From the NCBI RefSeq assembly GCF_028356935.1, contig NZ_CP102798.1, positions 4,340,001 to 4,404,000 of the forward strand: a DNA stretch of 64,000 bases. Reading direction: 5' to 3'. How positions within the stretch are numbered: the first letter of the stretch is position 1; each line of letters starts with the position of its first letter. The notes under the pieces are model-generated. The model saw nothing but the letters and a program-made list of their open reading frames with translations, was not told the origin of the DNA and did not search any database. Of this stretch, positions 35,098 to 44,207 are shown one piece after another. The position numbers were made by a program, and so were the translations under genes. The stretch is from Lysinibacillus sp. OF-1 (lineage in GTDB: Bacteria > Bacillota > Bacilli > Bacillales_A > Planococcaceae).

Positions 35098-35111
35098 CTT
35101 ATTTATTTTTT

Positions 35112-35151
35112 ACATCCACTATGTATTTACACACATAGTGGATGTCTTTTT
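35112..35151 (+). terminator. Terminator of the coiled-coil gene
   Basis: ACATCCACTATGT pairs perfectly with 35133-35145, followed by CTTTTTG. Confidence 0.88.
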
Positions 35152-35264
35152 GTTTCCAATAAAAACTGTCTTTTAAGAATTCATCGAATTTGTAGGTTTA
35201 GAAGATAATTGCCCTTAACCCCCAATCTGAACTGAATAGAATAATGAAGAAAGGGGGTGTAAAA

Positions 35265-35879
35265 ATGTGTTTTAATAACTCAATGTGTGGCTGTTCAGGT
35301 AACGGTCATGGAAATGGTGAATGTAGTGCACTTGGACCTTTTGTAGCGATTGATGCAGCATGTATTACTCCACCAGTAGCAACAGGCTCACTCATCCCAT
35401 TCGCTTCTGGAACAGTTCCGGTTATACTAGTATCACTTGCTACAGGTTTAGTGGATACAGTAAGCCTTGTGGGATTCGGTACATCTATTCCAGGCGTATC
35501 CCTTGCAGGTACTAATATCGATTTATCAGCATTAGTTGGAACAGAAGCTTTTTCTGTTTCTAGAGCAGGTTCCATTACATCTATTTCAGCTACATTCTCT
35601 GCAACTATTGGTGTAACTATAATAGGCTCGGCAACAGTTAGAGCACAAGTTTATCACGCGGTAGCAGGAAGCAATGTCTTCACTCCTACAACAGCATTTG
35701 TTGACTTAGCACCAGCTCTTTCAACAGTAGTTCTAGGTACTCTAGCAAGTGGTACAGCAAATGTTACTCCAGTACCAGTATCTGCAGGTGACCGTTTATT
35801 AATGGTGTTCTCCGCTACTTCGACAGGAGTAATTGCAACTCTTACTGGTAACGCTAGTGCAGGCATTACTATCGTATAA
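35265..35879 (+). CDS. BclB-type exosporium protein without collagen repeats
   Basis: 204 aa. A short Cys/Gly/Asn head (MCFNNSMCGCSGNGHGNGEC) leads straight into a domain like the C-terminal part of exosporium glycoprotein BclB: GSLIPFASGTVPVILVSLATGLVDTVSLVGFG, then SVSRAGSITSISATFS and a final VFSATSTGVIATLTGNASAGI. BclB-family proteins form the hair-like nap of the exosporium; the Gly-X-Thr collagen stalk expected between head and domain is missing. The start is ATG 35265 (RBS GGGGGTG); the ATG at 35244 overlaps the RBS. Own terminator. Confidence 0.82.
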   Translation: MCFNNSMCGCSGNGHGNGECSALGPFVAIDAACITPPVATGSLIPFASGTVPVILVSLATGLVDTVSLVGFGTSIPGVSLAGTNIDLSALVGTEAFSVSRAGSITSISATFSATIGVTIIGSATVRAQVYHAVAGSNVFTPTTAFVDLAPALSTVVLGTLASGTANVTPVPVSAGDRLLMVFSATSTGVIATLTGNASAGITIV

Positions 35880-35904
35880 AATATACTATAAAGTTAAGCA
35901 AGCA

Positions 35905-35941
35905 AATAAGTGATTTCCAGTAACTAGGAAATCACTTATTT
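35905..35941. terminator. Bidirectional terminator
   Basis: AATAAGTGATTTCC pairs with GGAAATCACTTATT between convergent genes. Confidence 0.85.
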
Positions 35942-35961
35942 CTTTCACAAAATACTATTCT

Positions 35962-36474
35962 TTAGTTCGTCAAAGCATGCTGAATATGAGCCAAATGATG
36001 CTTACCGTGCCATGCATAGAGACCAATTGCATGTTCCAATGTTGTTAGCCCTGAATCAGGATGATGAAAGGCTCTTTGTAATTGTTCCTCCGTTAAGCTT
36101 GTCAGTAAATAAACCCAACGTTCATGTAAATTTTCAATTAAATTAAAAGAAGTTGCTACTGGCATTTCAGAATCTGGTAATTGTGCCCATTCCGCTTCAT
36201 TATATGGCTTAATGGTTGGGACATCCTCTGTTAGCGCTAGCTTAAAACGGATATAGCTATTCATATGACTATCGGCAATATGATGGACTAGCTGTGTAAC
36301 TGTCCAGCCATTTTCACGATAGGATTTAGCCAATGCATGCTCGCTTGCACCACTTAATGCTTCCGCCAGTTGTTTTGGTAATAAACGAATGTCTACAATC
36401 CATTCCTGTACTCGCTGTGGAGTCATTTCTTTTGGGAATTGAAATTGTCCAATAGGGTATCGTAGATCTGTCAT
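35962..36474 (-). CDS. YfiT/BstA-like DinB-superfamily protein, putative bacillithiol transferase
   Basis: 170-aa four-helix-bundle protein of the YfiT branch. Metal-type histidines are in VHHIADSH (64-70) and in WHGKHHLAHI near the C-terminus. It opens with the family phrase LRYPIGQFQFP. YfiT-type proteins are annotated as bacillithiol S-transferases (BstA) that detoxify electrophiles. This gene and fosB are the two bacillithiol-linked genes of the window. It is a single gene on the minus strand. The substrate remains unknown, and the metal is not fixed by sequence. Confidence 0.85.
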   Translation of the reverse strand: MTDLRYPIGQFQFPKEMTPQRVQEWIVDIRLLPKQLAEALSGASEHALAKSYRENGWTVTQLVHHIADSHMNSYIRFKLALTEDVPTIKPYNEAEWAQLPDSEMPVATSFNLIENLHERWVYLLTSLTEEQLQRAFHHPDSGLTTLEHAIGLYAWHGKHHLAHIQHALTN

Positions 36475-36553
36475 AGTGCTATCTCCTCCGTTTCTATTCT
36501 CTTACTTTTCCATGGTACCATTAACAGTATTGCCTATTAAAATAGAAATTGTT

Positions 36554-37210
36554 TTATAACGTTACTTCCATTTGCTTCTTTACGACCTCAACCAAAGCCC
36601 TTAGTGGATGAATAATTGTTTGAGCGGTCTGCTCTTCAAATTGTCTTGCCGCATCCATCATTGAGAGCTGAGCTACGGAGATGGCCTTTTGCTCACTCAT
36701 TAACTTATGTAGAGCTTGTGAAATAGCATCATTATAAGCTTTCTTTTTCCCTTGCATAATGAGATCAAATGTCCCCTTGATGATTTTTGCCTCAACATTT
36801 ACTGATTTCCCATGCTGCCTAGCATATTGGTGAAGTCTTGCCATCGTTCCTTCTACTGTCGCAGGATTTGTAAAAAGAATAATTTGAGGCTGTTGCACAT
36901 TACATATGCTTTCAAAAAAAGGCTCGTCAATCTTTATAATGGGTATCGAGGCATTGAACACAGCCTCATTCTCTAATAAAGCAATATAATTTGTACACGT
37001 TATTAACATCGCATCCACATCACAGCTAATAATCCATTCTATTTGCTCCTTAACCTTATATGCTACACCATCACTACCTTTCGACACATGCTGTAAAACG
37101 CCAGGATCTACAAAATGAAGCAGCTCTAAATCTTCCTCACTTTGAAAAGCTTGCTCTATGTACTCTATATTTGAATGATGAGCATGCAAGCAGCCAAGTT
37201 TTTTCATCAA
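36554..37210 (-). CDS. Aspartate/glutamate racemase-like protein
   Basis: 218 aa with the Asp/Glu/hydantoin racemase fold. It starts KKLGCLHAHHSNIEYIE; the first catalytic cysteine appears in MLITCTNYIALL near 90, whereas a second cysteine at the usual position around 180 (QLSMMDAA) is missing, being Ser/Met. One cysteine alone suggests a maleate-isomerase-like or non-racemising relative, or loss of function. RBS GGGGGACAATTG lies close before the ATG. Monocistronic; the neighbours give no pathway. Confidence 0.7.
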   Translation of the reverse strand: MMKKLGCLHAHHSNIEYIEQAFQSEEDLELLHFVDPGVLQHVSKGSDGVAYKVKEQIEWIISCDVDAMLITCTNYIALLENEAVFNASIPIIKIDEPFFESICNVQQPQIILFTNPATVEGTMARLHQYARQHGKSVNVEAKIIKGTFDLIMQGKKKAYNDAISQALHKLMSEQKAISVAQLSMMDAARQFEEQTAQTIIHPLRALVEVVKKQMEVTL

Positions 37211-37310
37211 TTGTCCCCCCTCTTTCCATTGCAGCTATAGCTAGCTGCTCTCCCATTTCTTCATTCGTTACAACATTACCCAACGAGCAGTATAATTCAA
37301 TATTTCGTAG

Positions 37311-37523
37311 AACACTTATACATACTTTACACTAAATTCTTTTTTTGATTATATTAGTGCATATTCAATTGACTCTGTCGTTGCACTCAGTGTACTAGAG
37401 CTTTTTCGTACTCTTGCAAAGCCTGTAGCATCAACTTATATATTCATTGGTGCATCCTTTATCTCTGCTAAAATTACCTTCATAGCTCAACAACTCTTCA
37501 ATCACCTTTCTTCATATATTTAA
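37311..37523 (+). pseudogene. Probable 3' remnant of a membrane protein gene
   Basis: After a stop at 37308 this frame stays open for 70 codons with no ATG, GTG or TTG near its beginning. It reads like a real protein end: YSIDSVVALSVLELFRTLA, then YIFIGASFISAKITFIAQQLF, and stops at TAA 37521-37523. It lies in the 367-bp gap between the racemase-like and BCCT genes. I cannot name the family; chance is not excluded. Confidence 0.3.
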
Positions 37524-37524
37524 A

Positions 37525-37558
37525 CAAAAAGAAACCGTATTATGCACGAATACGGTTT
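37525..37558 (-). terminator. Terminator of the BCCT gene
   Basis: AAACCGTAT and ATACGGTTT arms, followed by TTTCTTTTTG on the minus strand. Confidence 0.85.
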
Positions 37559-37577
37559 ACTGCTTTAATTTTTTTCT

Positions 37578-39131
37578 TTATTTTTTTGTTTCCTTTTCAA
37601 TATGCTTTCTTGCTATTTTTAAACGTTGAATGTCCTTTTTCTTCAGAGGAATAACTTCATCCTTCATCATTTTAATGTATGAAAACATGAGTAACAGTAA
37701 AATCACGGTAAAGGGCAATGCGGCAATTAACGAGGCGGTTTGCAATGCTTCAAGCCCTCCTGTGTACAATAAAACACCTGAAATTGCAGCCATTAAAATA
37801 CCCCATACTAGCTTCGATAATATTGTCGGATTTAAAGAACCTTTTGTTGTCATACTTGCCATAATGAATGTGGCGGAATCGGCAGAGGTAATTAAAAATA
37901 TAACGATTAACAGTATTCCAATTACAGAGGCAAGCGTTGAAACTGGCAAGTGTTCTAACAACTGGAATAGGGCAACAGTTACATCATTATGAACAGATTG
38001 AGCGATTTCTGCATCTTGATGTAAATCAAACCACATAGCTGTTCCACCGAATGTGGCAATCCAAAAGCAAGCAATAATAGGCGGAATAATTAATACCCCT
38101 ATAATGAATTCTCGAATGGTTCTCCCCTTGGATACACGAGCAATAAAGGAGCCAACAAAGGGTGACCAAGCGATTGCCCATGCCCAGTAAAAGATTGTCC
38201 AATCCTTCACCCAAGTTCCCCCAACATATGGCTGCATTCTTAAACTGTATTGAATAAAGTTAGAAATGTAATCACCTATCGCTAATGTAAACGTCTCAAG
38301 TATGAAAATCGTTGGACCTGTAATAAAAACGAATAACAGTAAGACAATCGCTAAGGTCATATTGACATTACTCAGAATCTTCATGCCCTTTTGAAGTCCT
38401 GTCGTTGCAGACAACATATAGCCAATAAACATGATAAGAATAATGGCTACTTGCAAGATAAATGTATCCGGCAAACCAAAGACGAAAGTCAAACCTCCGT
38501 TCGTTTGTAGCACGCCAAGCCCTATGGATGTGGCTACCCCCATAACTGTAGCAATGACCGCAAGAATATCGATCGTTCCTTTAACGACTCGATTTGTTCC
38601 CGTTATAGGCTCTAAAGCGGTAGAGATGAGCATATTTCTTTTTTTATTGAATTGAACATAGGCCATAACAAGCCCCAATATGGCATAAACAGACCACTGG
38701 CTTAATCCCCAATGAAAGAAGGAATAACCCATTGCCAATCTGGCTGCATCCGTTGAAAGAGGTTCTGTGTCACTAAAGGGTGGTGAAAAGTAATGACTCA
38801 TAGGCTCAGCCACGCCCCAAAAAACCAGTCCGACACCTAGTCCAGCTGAAAAGAGCATGGAAATCCATGTTAGAAAACTAAATTCTGGACGACCATCTTC
38901 AGATCCTAAGCGAATGGTGCCATATTTGCTAATCGCCAAGCCAAATAGAAAAATAACGATAATAAAGACTGCCATTAAATAAAACCAACCAAAATAATCC
39001 GTTGTCATATGAAATACGCTGTTTGCTACGTTCTTAAATTTTTCCGGTATCGTTGCTCCGATAATGACTAAGAGTAAAATTGCCCCACTAGAAATAAGAA
39101 ATACTGGGTTCTTTAAAATTTTATTTTGCAT
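37578..39131 (-). CDS. BCCT-family betaine/choline/carnitine transporter
   Basis: 517 aa, twelve membrane helices, sodium-coupled uptake of glycine betaine or related trimethylammonium compounds. The family signature is FYWAWAIAWSPFVGSFIARVSKGRTIREF near 314-342, holding the Trp box that binds the quaternary ammonium, and FHWGLSQWSVYA near 138. The charged C-terminal tail (about 490-517) matches the osmosensing region of OpuD/BetP-like members. RBS GGAGG precedes the ATG. Monocistronic; no betaine metabolism genes nearby, so an osmoprotectant role is most likely. Confidence 0.92.
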   Translation of the reverse strand: MQNKILKNPVFLISSGAILLLVIIGATIPEKFKNVANSVFHMTTDYFGWFYLMAVFIIVIFLFGLAISKYGTIRLGSEDGRPEFSFLTWISMLFSAGLGVGLVFWGVAEPMSHYFSPPFSDTEPLSTDAARLAMGYSFFHWGLSQWSVYAILGLVMAYVQFNKKRNMLISTALEPITGTNRVVKGTIDILAVIATVMGVATSIGLGVLQTNGGLTFVFGLPDTFILQVAIILIMFIGYMLSATTGLQKGMKILSNVNMTLAIVLLLFVFITGPTIFILETFTLAIGDYISNFIQYSLRMQPYVGGTWVKDWTIFYWAWAIAWSPFVGSFIARVSKGRTIREFIIGVLIIPPIIACFWIATFGGTAMWFDLHQDAEIAQSVHNDVTVALFQLLEHLPVSTLASVIGILLIVIFLITSADSATFIMASMTTKGSLNPTILSKLVWGILMAAISGVLLYTGGLEALQTASLIAALPFTVILLLLMFSYIKMMKDEVIPLKKKDIQRLKIARKHIEKETKK

Positions 39132-39248
39132 ACAGCGCCTCCATTTATCCCAGACAGATGACCAAATTTCCTTTATTATGCGTACAATTCAAGTATTTTA
39201 TTAATGAAAAAAGAAACCGCATTATCAAAAGACAATGCGGTCTACCTA

Positions 39249-40019
39249 TTATTGTGTTTTCTGCATAAAACGAATTGCTCTACTCATAACAGTTGGTACG
39301 ATAGAGGCATGATTTTCATCTAAGGCCTCATAAAAATCAACTTCCATTATTTTTTCTAACACCGTTGCCATTTGTCGTGCATCATCCACCATAAAGGTTT
39401 CAAGTTCACCTGCGCTAATAAACAATGTTTCATTCATATCTTGATGCTCGTTCAAAAATACTGACGCACATTGTACTAATTCGTGCTCATTCCACCAAAT
39501 AGAAGGGCTAATAGCTAGATAGCGTTGGAAGCTAGATTGATGGTGAAATAGTTGCCAAAGCGTAAAATAACCGCCTAAGGAGTGACCAAATAATGCTTGC
39601 TGAGTTTTATTTACTGGATAATGAGCCTCAATTATTGGCTTTAACTCTTCCTCTATAAAGCGGCTAAAATCTACTGCTCCTCCAAGCTTTTCATGACCTT
39701 TTCCTTTAAATCGTGCGGGATAGATATACGTCTCTGCTGGCGCTGTAAAATCGTAAAACCTTCTTTCACGCATATCATCACCATGTTCAATGCCCACAAC
39801 AATGGCTGGTTGAACTCCTGTTTTCGGTGCATTACGACTTTGTAGACGCACGGCTTCCTTTACAAGATTAAAATAAGATGAGCCATCTAGTACATACAAC
39901 ACTGGAAAACCTTCTTCTGGTGCTTCCTCATTTGGTACAAAGATATTAATCGTATACGTATAATCTGTCAATTTTGAAGTTATTTGTTGTGTAGCATACT
40001 CTATTTTAGCTGTACTCAT
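39249..40019 (-). CDS. Siderophore esterase (BesA/IroE/Fes-like alpha/beta hydrolase)
   Basis: 256-aa alpha/beta hydrolase of the putative-esterase family (Esterase_D/Fes group). Nucleophile Ser in GHSLGG near 145, acid Asp/Glu in ELETFMVDDAR, His in DENHASI near 238. The opening DYTYTINIFVPNEEAPEEGFPVLYVLDGSSYF is typical of trilactone hydrolases such as BesA and IroE, which cut ferric siderophores after uptake to release iron. It overlaps the ATPase gene by four bases (ATGA), so it is co-translated with the importer. A cytosolic protein. Confidence 0.87.
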   Translation of the reverse strand: MSTAKIEYATQQITSKLTDYTYTINIFVPNEEAPEEGFPVLYVLDGSSYFNLVKEAVRLQSRNAPKTGVQPAIVVGIEHGDDMRERRFYDFTAPAETYIYPARFKGKGHEKLGGAVDFSRFIEEELKPIIEAHYPVNKTQQALFGHSLGGYFTLWQLFHHQSSFQRYLAISPSIWWNEHELVQCASVFLNEHQDMNETLFISAGELETFMVDDARQMATVLEKIMEVDFYEALDENHASIVPTVMSRAIRFMQKTQ

Positions 40020-40816
40020 TTGTTGTCCTCCTTCAAAATGTCATAGCCATAGCACACAGGTGTATTCGTTACAGGATCTTCCATAATGCGAGCATCAATA
40101 TTAAATACTTTGCGCATCACCTCTGCACTTAAAATTTCCTGTGGCGTTCCAGATTGCATAATAACACCTTTGCGCATCGCAATAAGATGATCTGAATATC
40201 TGGCAGCGTGGTTAATATCATGTAGAACCATCACAATTGTACAGTTGTGCTGCTCATTTAAACTTTTGACAATATCCAATACTTCTAACTGATGTGCCAT
40301 ATCTAAATAAGTAGTAGGTTCGTCCAACAACAAAATATTTGTTTCTTGTGCTAATGCCATCGCTAGCCATACACGCTGACGCTGTCCCCCAGAAAGCTGT
40401 GCAAGCTCCCGATTGCGATACTCCATCGTATTCGTGACCGTTAACGCCCACTCAATCATTTCCTCATCCTTATTCGTTAAACGATTGACGTTGTTTCGAT
40501 GTGGATAGCGACCATACGCAATTAACTCCTCCACTTTTAACTGACCTGGAGCAACAGGTGTTTGAGATAATATGGCTAATTTCTTGGCTATATCTTTCGT
40601 CGATAAATTTTGCATGTTTTGCTCCTGCAAATAAACCGTCCCTTGTTGCTTTTTTAAAATACGTCCAATCGTCTTAAGGAGGGTTGATTTACCGCAGCCA
40701 TTCGGGCCAATGATTGTTGTCACTTTGCCCTCCTCTATCGTTAAATTTAATCCCTCAAAGACACGAACCTGCTCATAACCAGAAGCCAAGTTTTCCATTC
40801 TAAATGCAGTTTGCAC
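40016..40816 (-). CDS. Iron-siderophore ABC transporter ATPase (FecE/FhuC type)
   Basis: 266 aa. Walker A GPNGCGKST near 37-45, Q-loop in LSQTPVAPGQL, signature LSGGQRQRV near 141, Walker B ILLLDEPTT and H-loop VLHDINHAARYSD. It is the energising subunit for the two permeases encoded directly upstream. The short C-terminal region fits FecE-type importers. It starts 11 bp after the FecD-type permease stop with AGGAAAAG as RBS. B. subtilis uses the similar YusV ATPase for several siderophore importers. Confidence 0.93.
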   Translation of the reverse strand: MQTAFRMENLASGYEQVRVFEGLNLTIEEGKVTTIIGPNGCGKSTLLKTIGRILKKQQGTVYLQEQNMQNLSTKDIAKKLAILSQTPVAPGQLKVEELIAYGRYPHRNNVNRLTNKDEEMIEWALTVTNTMEYRNRELAQLSGGQRQRVWLAMALAQETNILLLDEPTTYLDMAHQLEVLDIVKSLNEQHNCTIVMVLHDINHAARYSDHLIAMRKGVIMQSGTPQEILSAEVMRKVFNIDARIMEDPVTNTPVCYGYDILKEDNK

Positions 40817-40827
40817 ATCTTTTCCTC

Positions 40828-41868
40828 CTATGCCTTAGATTTCACCAGTAAATACAAGAAATATGGAATCCCAATAATTGAAACAACAATTCCAACAGCT
40901 AGCTCCGATGGTGCAAATACGGTTTTGCCGATAAAATCAGCTAAAATTAACAAACCTGCACCAATTAACGCACTCACGGGCATGACATAACGATGCTGAA
41001 TACCAACAAGTTGCTTCGCAATATGTGGTGCCATTAAACCGATGAAACCAATACTTCCTGATACGGATACACAAGCACTAACAAGACCGACACTGGCTAA
41101 TAAAAGCTTCATTTTCTCCTTTTCAACCGCAATCCCTAAACTCGTGATGCTATCCTCTTCAAGCTGAAAATAATCCAGTAAATACGATTTCCTATGCACA
41201 TAAATGCCTAAGATGACAAGCCAAGGAATCATCGTTAGTACAAAAATCCAATTCGCATTATAAATTGAACCTGCCATCCAAATGGCTGCTGATTCAAAAT
41301 CTTGTGCACTCATTTTTAAGGATAAGAACAGGGATAAAGCTCCGAACCCACTGTTAATGGCTATACCCGTTAATATTAATCGTTGCATATCGAGATGACC
41401 ATTTTTCAAAGCAAAAGAAAAAATCAGGATAGCCGCAATCGTTCCACCGATAAAACCGAACAATGGCATCATTAAAATAGACAGCCAGCTGCTCATATCT
41501 GCACTCACTAGCTTTAATTGAAAGAAGAACATAAATATGACGACTGCCGCACCTGCTCCTGCATTTATCCCTAAAATACCTGGGTCTGCTAGTCCATTAC
41601 GTGTAATACCTTGTAAAACTACTCCTGCCATTCCTAAGCCAATGCCAACGAGTCCGGCAATGACGATTCGAGGTAAGCGAAATTCAAAAATAACAAGGTC
41701 AAATTTAGAATTTGGCTCAATACGCAATAGTGTTTTGATAACATCCATTACAGACATATCGAAAACACCATTTGTAATATGTAGATAGCTCGCAACTAAA
41801 ATCAGTAAAACAAGCATCGACATAGTCAAAAAGAATACACTTGAGGTATTTTTACGCACGTTTTTCAC
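40828..41868 (-). CDS. Iron-siderophore ABC permease (FecD type)
   Basis: 346 aa with about ten membrane helices. FecCD signatures: FRLPRIVIAGLVGIGLGMAGVVLQGITRNGLADPGILGINAGA near 63-105, the coupling region EDSITSLGIAVEK, and GSIGFIGLMAPHIAKQLVGIQHRYVMPVSALIGA near 268-300. It pairs with the upstream permease to form the heterodimeric membrane channel. The start overlaps the end of the upstream permease gene by 17 bp, a sign of coupling. The substrate is a ferric siderophore, judged from the operon. Confidence 0.93.
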   Translation of the reverse strand: MKNVRKNTSSVFFLTMSMLVLLILVASYLHITNGVFDMSVMDVIKTLLRIEPNSKFDLVIFEFRLPRIVIAGLVGIGLGMAGVVLQGITRNGLADPGILGINAGAGAAVVIFMFFFQLKLVSADMSSWLSILMMPLFGFIGGTIAAILIFSFALKNGHLDMQRLILTGIAINSGFGALSLFLSLKMSAQDFESAAIWMAGSIYNANWIFVLTMIPWLVILGIYVHRKSYLLDYFQLEEDSITSLGIAVEKEKMKLLLASVGLVSACVSVSGSIGFIGLMAPHIAKQLVGIQHRYVMPVSALIGAGLLILADFIGKTVFAPSELAVGIVVSIIGIPYFLYLLVKSKA

Positions 41869-42859
41869 CTCCGTGCTTACGAACTAGATATAAGAAGAAT
41901 GGTACACCAACCAATGCTGTTAGGACACCAATTGGCGTTTCAAATGGATAATTGACAACACGACTTAAAACGTCACAGAGCGCTAAGAAAAAGGCACCAA
42001 TGACAGCCGCGCAAGGAATAATATAGCGATAATCAACACCAACAAGGAAGCGTGTAATATGTGGTATGACTAACCCTACAAAGGCAATTTTTCCTACTAG
42101 GGCTACTGCTGTCCCTGTCAAACATACTACAGCTAGCATGCTAATAATACGCACTGCTTTTGTTTTCTGCCCTAGTCCCATGGCAATATCTTCACCTAGT
42201 GAAGTAATGGTAATTGCTTTTGCAGATAATAGAGCCAAGACTAATCCTGTCAAACCAAACGGAATAGAAAGGACGAGCATATCCATATCTACCATATGTA
42301 CCTTTGTGTTATACCAAGCACTTACTGTTTGTGATACTTGGAAATACATAGCAATCGCTGTAGCAATACTACTTAAAAATGTACCAATGACCGTTCCTAT
42401 AATGGCTAGCCTTACTGGTGATAGACCATTGCGAATTAACGAGCCAAAACCAAAGACAATCCCTGCCCCTAATGCAGAGCCTAGCATTGACAATAAAATC
42501 ATTTGATAATTTGGTAGCCCTGGAAAAAAGACGATAGCTAATGTGATGACAAATGCAGAGCCATCATTGACCCCCATTAACGAAGGAGATGCTAAATAAT
42601 TTCGTGTAATCCCCTGCATGACTGCTCCAGCTACTGCTAAAAATCCTCCAACTAGCAATACAGCGGCTACTCTAGGAATACGTCCTGTCCGTATAATTTG
42701 ATGATCAACATTAGATGGATCGAATGCTGTCATTGACTGCCACACTGTCATTGCACTAATATCTTTAGTTCCATACAGAACGGAAACGAGTGCTATAAGG
42801 ACAATCAGGAAAGGAGATACCGCTAATATTGAAAATGACACGATGTTTGTTTTTTTCAA
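41852..42859 (-). CDS. Iron-siderophore ABC permease (FecC type)
   Basis: 335 aa, about nine to ten helices. It shows the same FecCD hallmarks: GRIPRVAAVLLVGGFLAVAGAVMQGITRNYLASPSLMGVNDGSA near 57-100, LGEDIAMGLGQKTKAV and GKIAFVGLVIPHITRFLVGVDYRYIIP near 255-281. First permease after the binding-protein gene, separated from it by 162 bp containing a large hairpin, so permease levels are probably lower than those of the lipoprotein. B. subtilis YfiZ/YfhA and FeuBC have the same arrangement. Confidence 0.93.
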   Translation of the reverse strand: MKKTNIVSFSILAVSPFLIVLIALVSVLYGTKDISAMTVWQSMTAFDPSNVDHQIIRTGRIPRVAAVLLVGGFLAVAGAVMQGITRNYLASPSLMGVNDGSAFVITLAIVFFPGLPNYQMILLSMLGSALGAGIVFGFGSLIRNGLSPVRLAIIGTVIGTFLSSIATAIAMYFQVSQTVSAWYNTKVHMVDMDMLVLSIPFGLTGLVLALLSAKAITITSLGEDIAMGLGQKTKAVRIISMLAVVCLTGTAVALVGKIAFVGLVIPHITRFLVGVDYRYIIPCAAVIGAFFLALCDVLSRVVNYPFETPIGVLTALVGVPFFLYLVRKHGGEKRA

Positions 42860-42967
42860 CTTTCACACCTTTTTCTTTATCCATTTCGCGAAACACAATG
42901 TCGATTACTCAGGTGATATACCCTTTGGAAAACAACTACCTTCAATGAAAAAATACGATATCTTACA

Positions 42968-43014
42968 AAAGGCTGGTAATAGCCCGGTGATATCACCAAA
43001 TCTACTACCAGCCT
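42968..43014 (-). terminator. Hairpin between binding-protein and permease genes
   Basis: AGGCTGGTA and TACCAGCCT enclose an inner palindrome GGTGATATCACC. With the short TTTTG on the minus strand it may be a leaky terminator that sets the ratio of lipoprotein to permease. Confidence 0.6.
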
Positions 43015-43021
43015 GTTTATC

Positions 43022-44002
43022 TTATTTAAGTAATTTTTCAGCTGCGGCATCTAAAAATTTCACCTTAGACCAAGCAGTACCACCTTGTGCTAATGGCTCA
43101 ATTGTGTTGACGAAAACTTGATTATTTTGTGCTGCCTTTAAGCTAGTGAAAATTGGATTCTTTTGTAACTCCTCTAACGCTTTTGGAGAATCCGTATTTT
43201 CTGATTCCTCAAATTGAAGGAAAATGGCATCTGGGTTTACTTGCGCTAATGTTTCAAGTGATAATTCAGCTTGTGCTTTTGCAGTTGTTAAAATTTCTGG
43301 AACTGGTGCTCCTAAATCTTCATATAGTACAGGGTTTAAATACACACCTGCTGGATAGATGTACATTACGCCACCGCGAACACGAATGATTAACACTTGC
43401 TTATCTGCTAATTGCTCTTTGGATTTTACTTGTGCATCAGCAACTTTTGCTTCATAGTCTGAGATGATTTTCTTAGCATCATCTTCTTTATCAGCTAACT
43501 GTGCAAGCAATGTTAAATTTTCCTTCCAGTTTGTTGAAATATGTGAGTATGGAATCATTGTTTGAATTTTATTCAACTTTTCAGCCGTTTCTTCAGGGAA
43601 TTTCGAAGTACCCACGATTACATCAGGGTCCAGATTAAGAATGGCTTCTGCATTTGGCTCCATTTTATTTCCTACAAGTGTAGCACCTTCAAAATCTGAT
43701 GCTAGATAAGCAGGAATTTTGCCACCAACTTCAAGTACACCGGCTGGCTTAATACCAAGCATTGCAGCATCTTCCATAGATTCAAGACTTGCAGCGATAA
43801 TATTGTTCACTTCTGCTGGAAGCTCATATTTCTCACCTAAGTACGTGATTGTCTGTGTTTTAGATTGTTCAGTTTGTGATTCCGTTGCACTTGTTTCTGC
43901 TGTATTAGTAGTTGACGTAGACTCCTCTGCCTTATCTGTTCCACATGCAGCCAAAGATAATGCTAAAAGTGCTGGAGCACACATTTTAAAATATTTATTC
44001 AT
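43022..44002 (-). CDS. Iron-siderophore ABC substrate-binding lipoprotein
   Basis: 326 aa. Signal peptide with lipobox LALSLAAC (Cys20), a Ser/Thr-rich linker (to about 50), then a class III (FepB/FhuD-like) binding fold: NIIAASLESMEDAAMLGIKP, LDPDVIVGTSKFPEETAEKL and PIFTSLKAAQNNQVFV. It catches a ferric siderophore at the cell surface and hands it to the FecC/FecD channel. The promoter region carries two Fur-type boxes. Similarity is greatest to YfiY/FeuA-type proteins by motif; the exact siderophore is unknown. Confidence 0.92.
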   Translation of the reverse strand: MNKYFKMCAPALLALSLAACGTDKAEESTSTTNTAETSATESQTEQSKTQTITYLGEKYELPAEVNNIIAASLESMEDAAMLGIKPAGVLEVGGKIPAYLASDFEGATLVGNKMEPNAEAILNLDPDVIVGTSKFPEETAEKLNKIQTMIPYSHISTNWKENLTLLAQLADKEDDAKKIISDYEAKVADAQVKSKEQLADKQVLIIRVRGGVMYIYPAGVYLNPVLYEDLGAPVPEILTTAKAQAELSLETLAQVNPDAIFLQFEESENTDSPKALEELQKNPIFTSLKAAQNNQVFVNTIEPLAQGGTAWSKVKFLDAAAEKLLK

Positions 44003-44029
44003 AGATATTCTCTCCTAACGAGCTCATAT

Positions 44030-44087
44030 TGATAATGATAATCGTTTTCATATGTATGTCAATACATAATTGATACTCATTATCATT
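44030..44087 (-). promoter_or_regulatory. Fur-controlled promoter of the siderophore operon
   Basis: Minus strand TTGACA (44057-44062), 16-bp spacer, TATCAT (44035-44040). One Fur-type box (44030-44050, TGATAATGATAATCGTTTTC) covers the -10; a second (TGATACTCATTATCA, 44071-44085) lies upstream of the -35. Confidence 0.85.
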
Positions 44088-44168
44088 TACGGATACTATC
44101 CTAACAAAGTGAAAAAAGATTGTGAATGGACGATTTCGAAAATGACATGGATTTTTGCCGATTTCATC

Positions 44169-44207
44169 AAAAAAAACTGCTTCTTTTTTATGAAGAAACA
44201 GTTTTTA
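44169..44207 (-). terminator. Terminator of the AraC-type gene
   Basis: AAAAACTG...CAGTTTTT stem with inner TTCTT/AAGAA pairing and an eight-T run on the minus strand; overlaps the stop codon. Confidence 0.8.

Noticed and set aside
35265..35879. Collagen-like Gly-X-Thr repeats in the BclB-like protein
   Set aside because: I looked for them between head and C-terminal domain; none is present.
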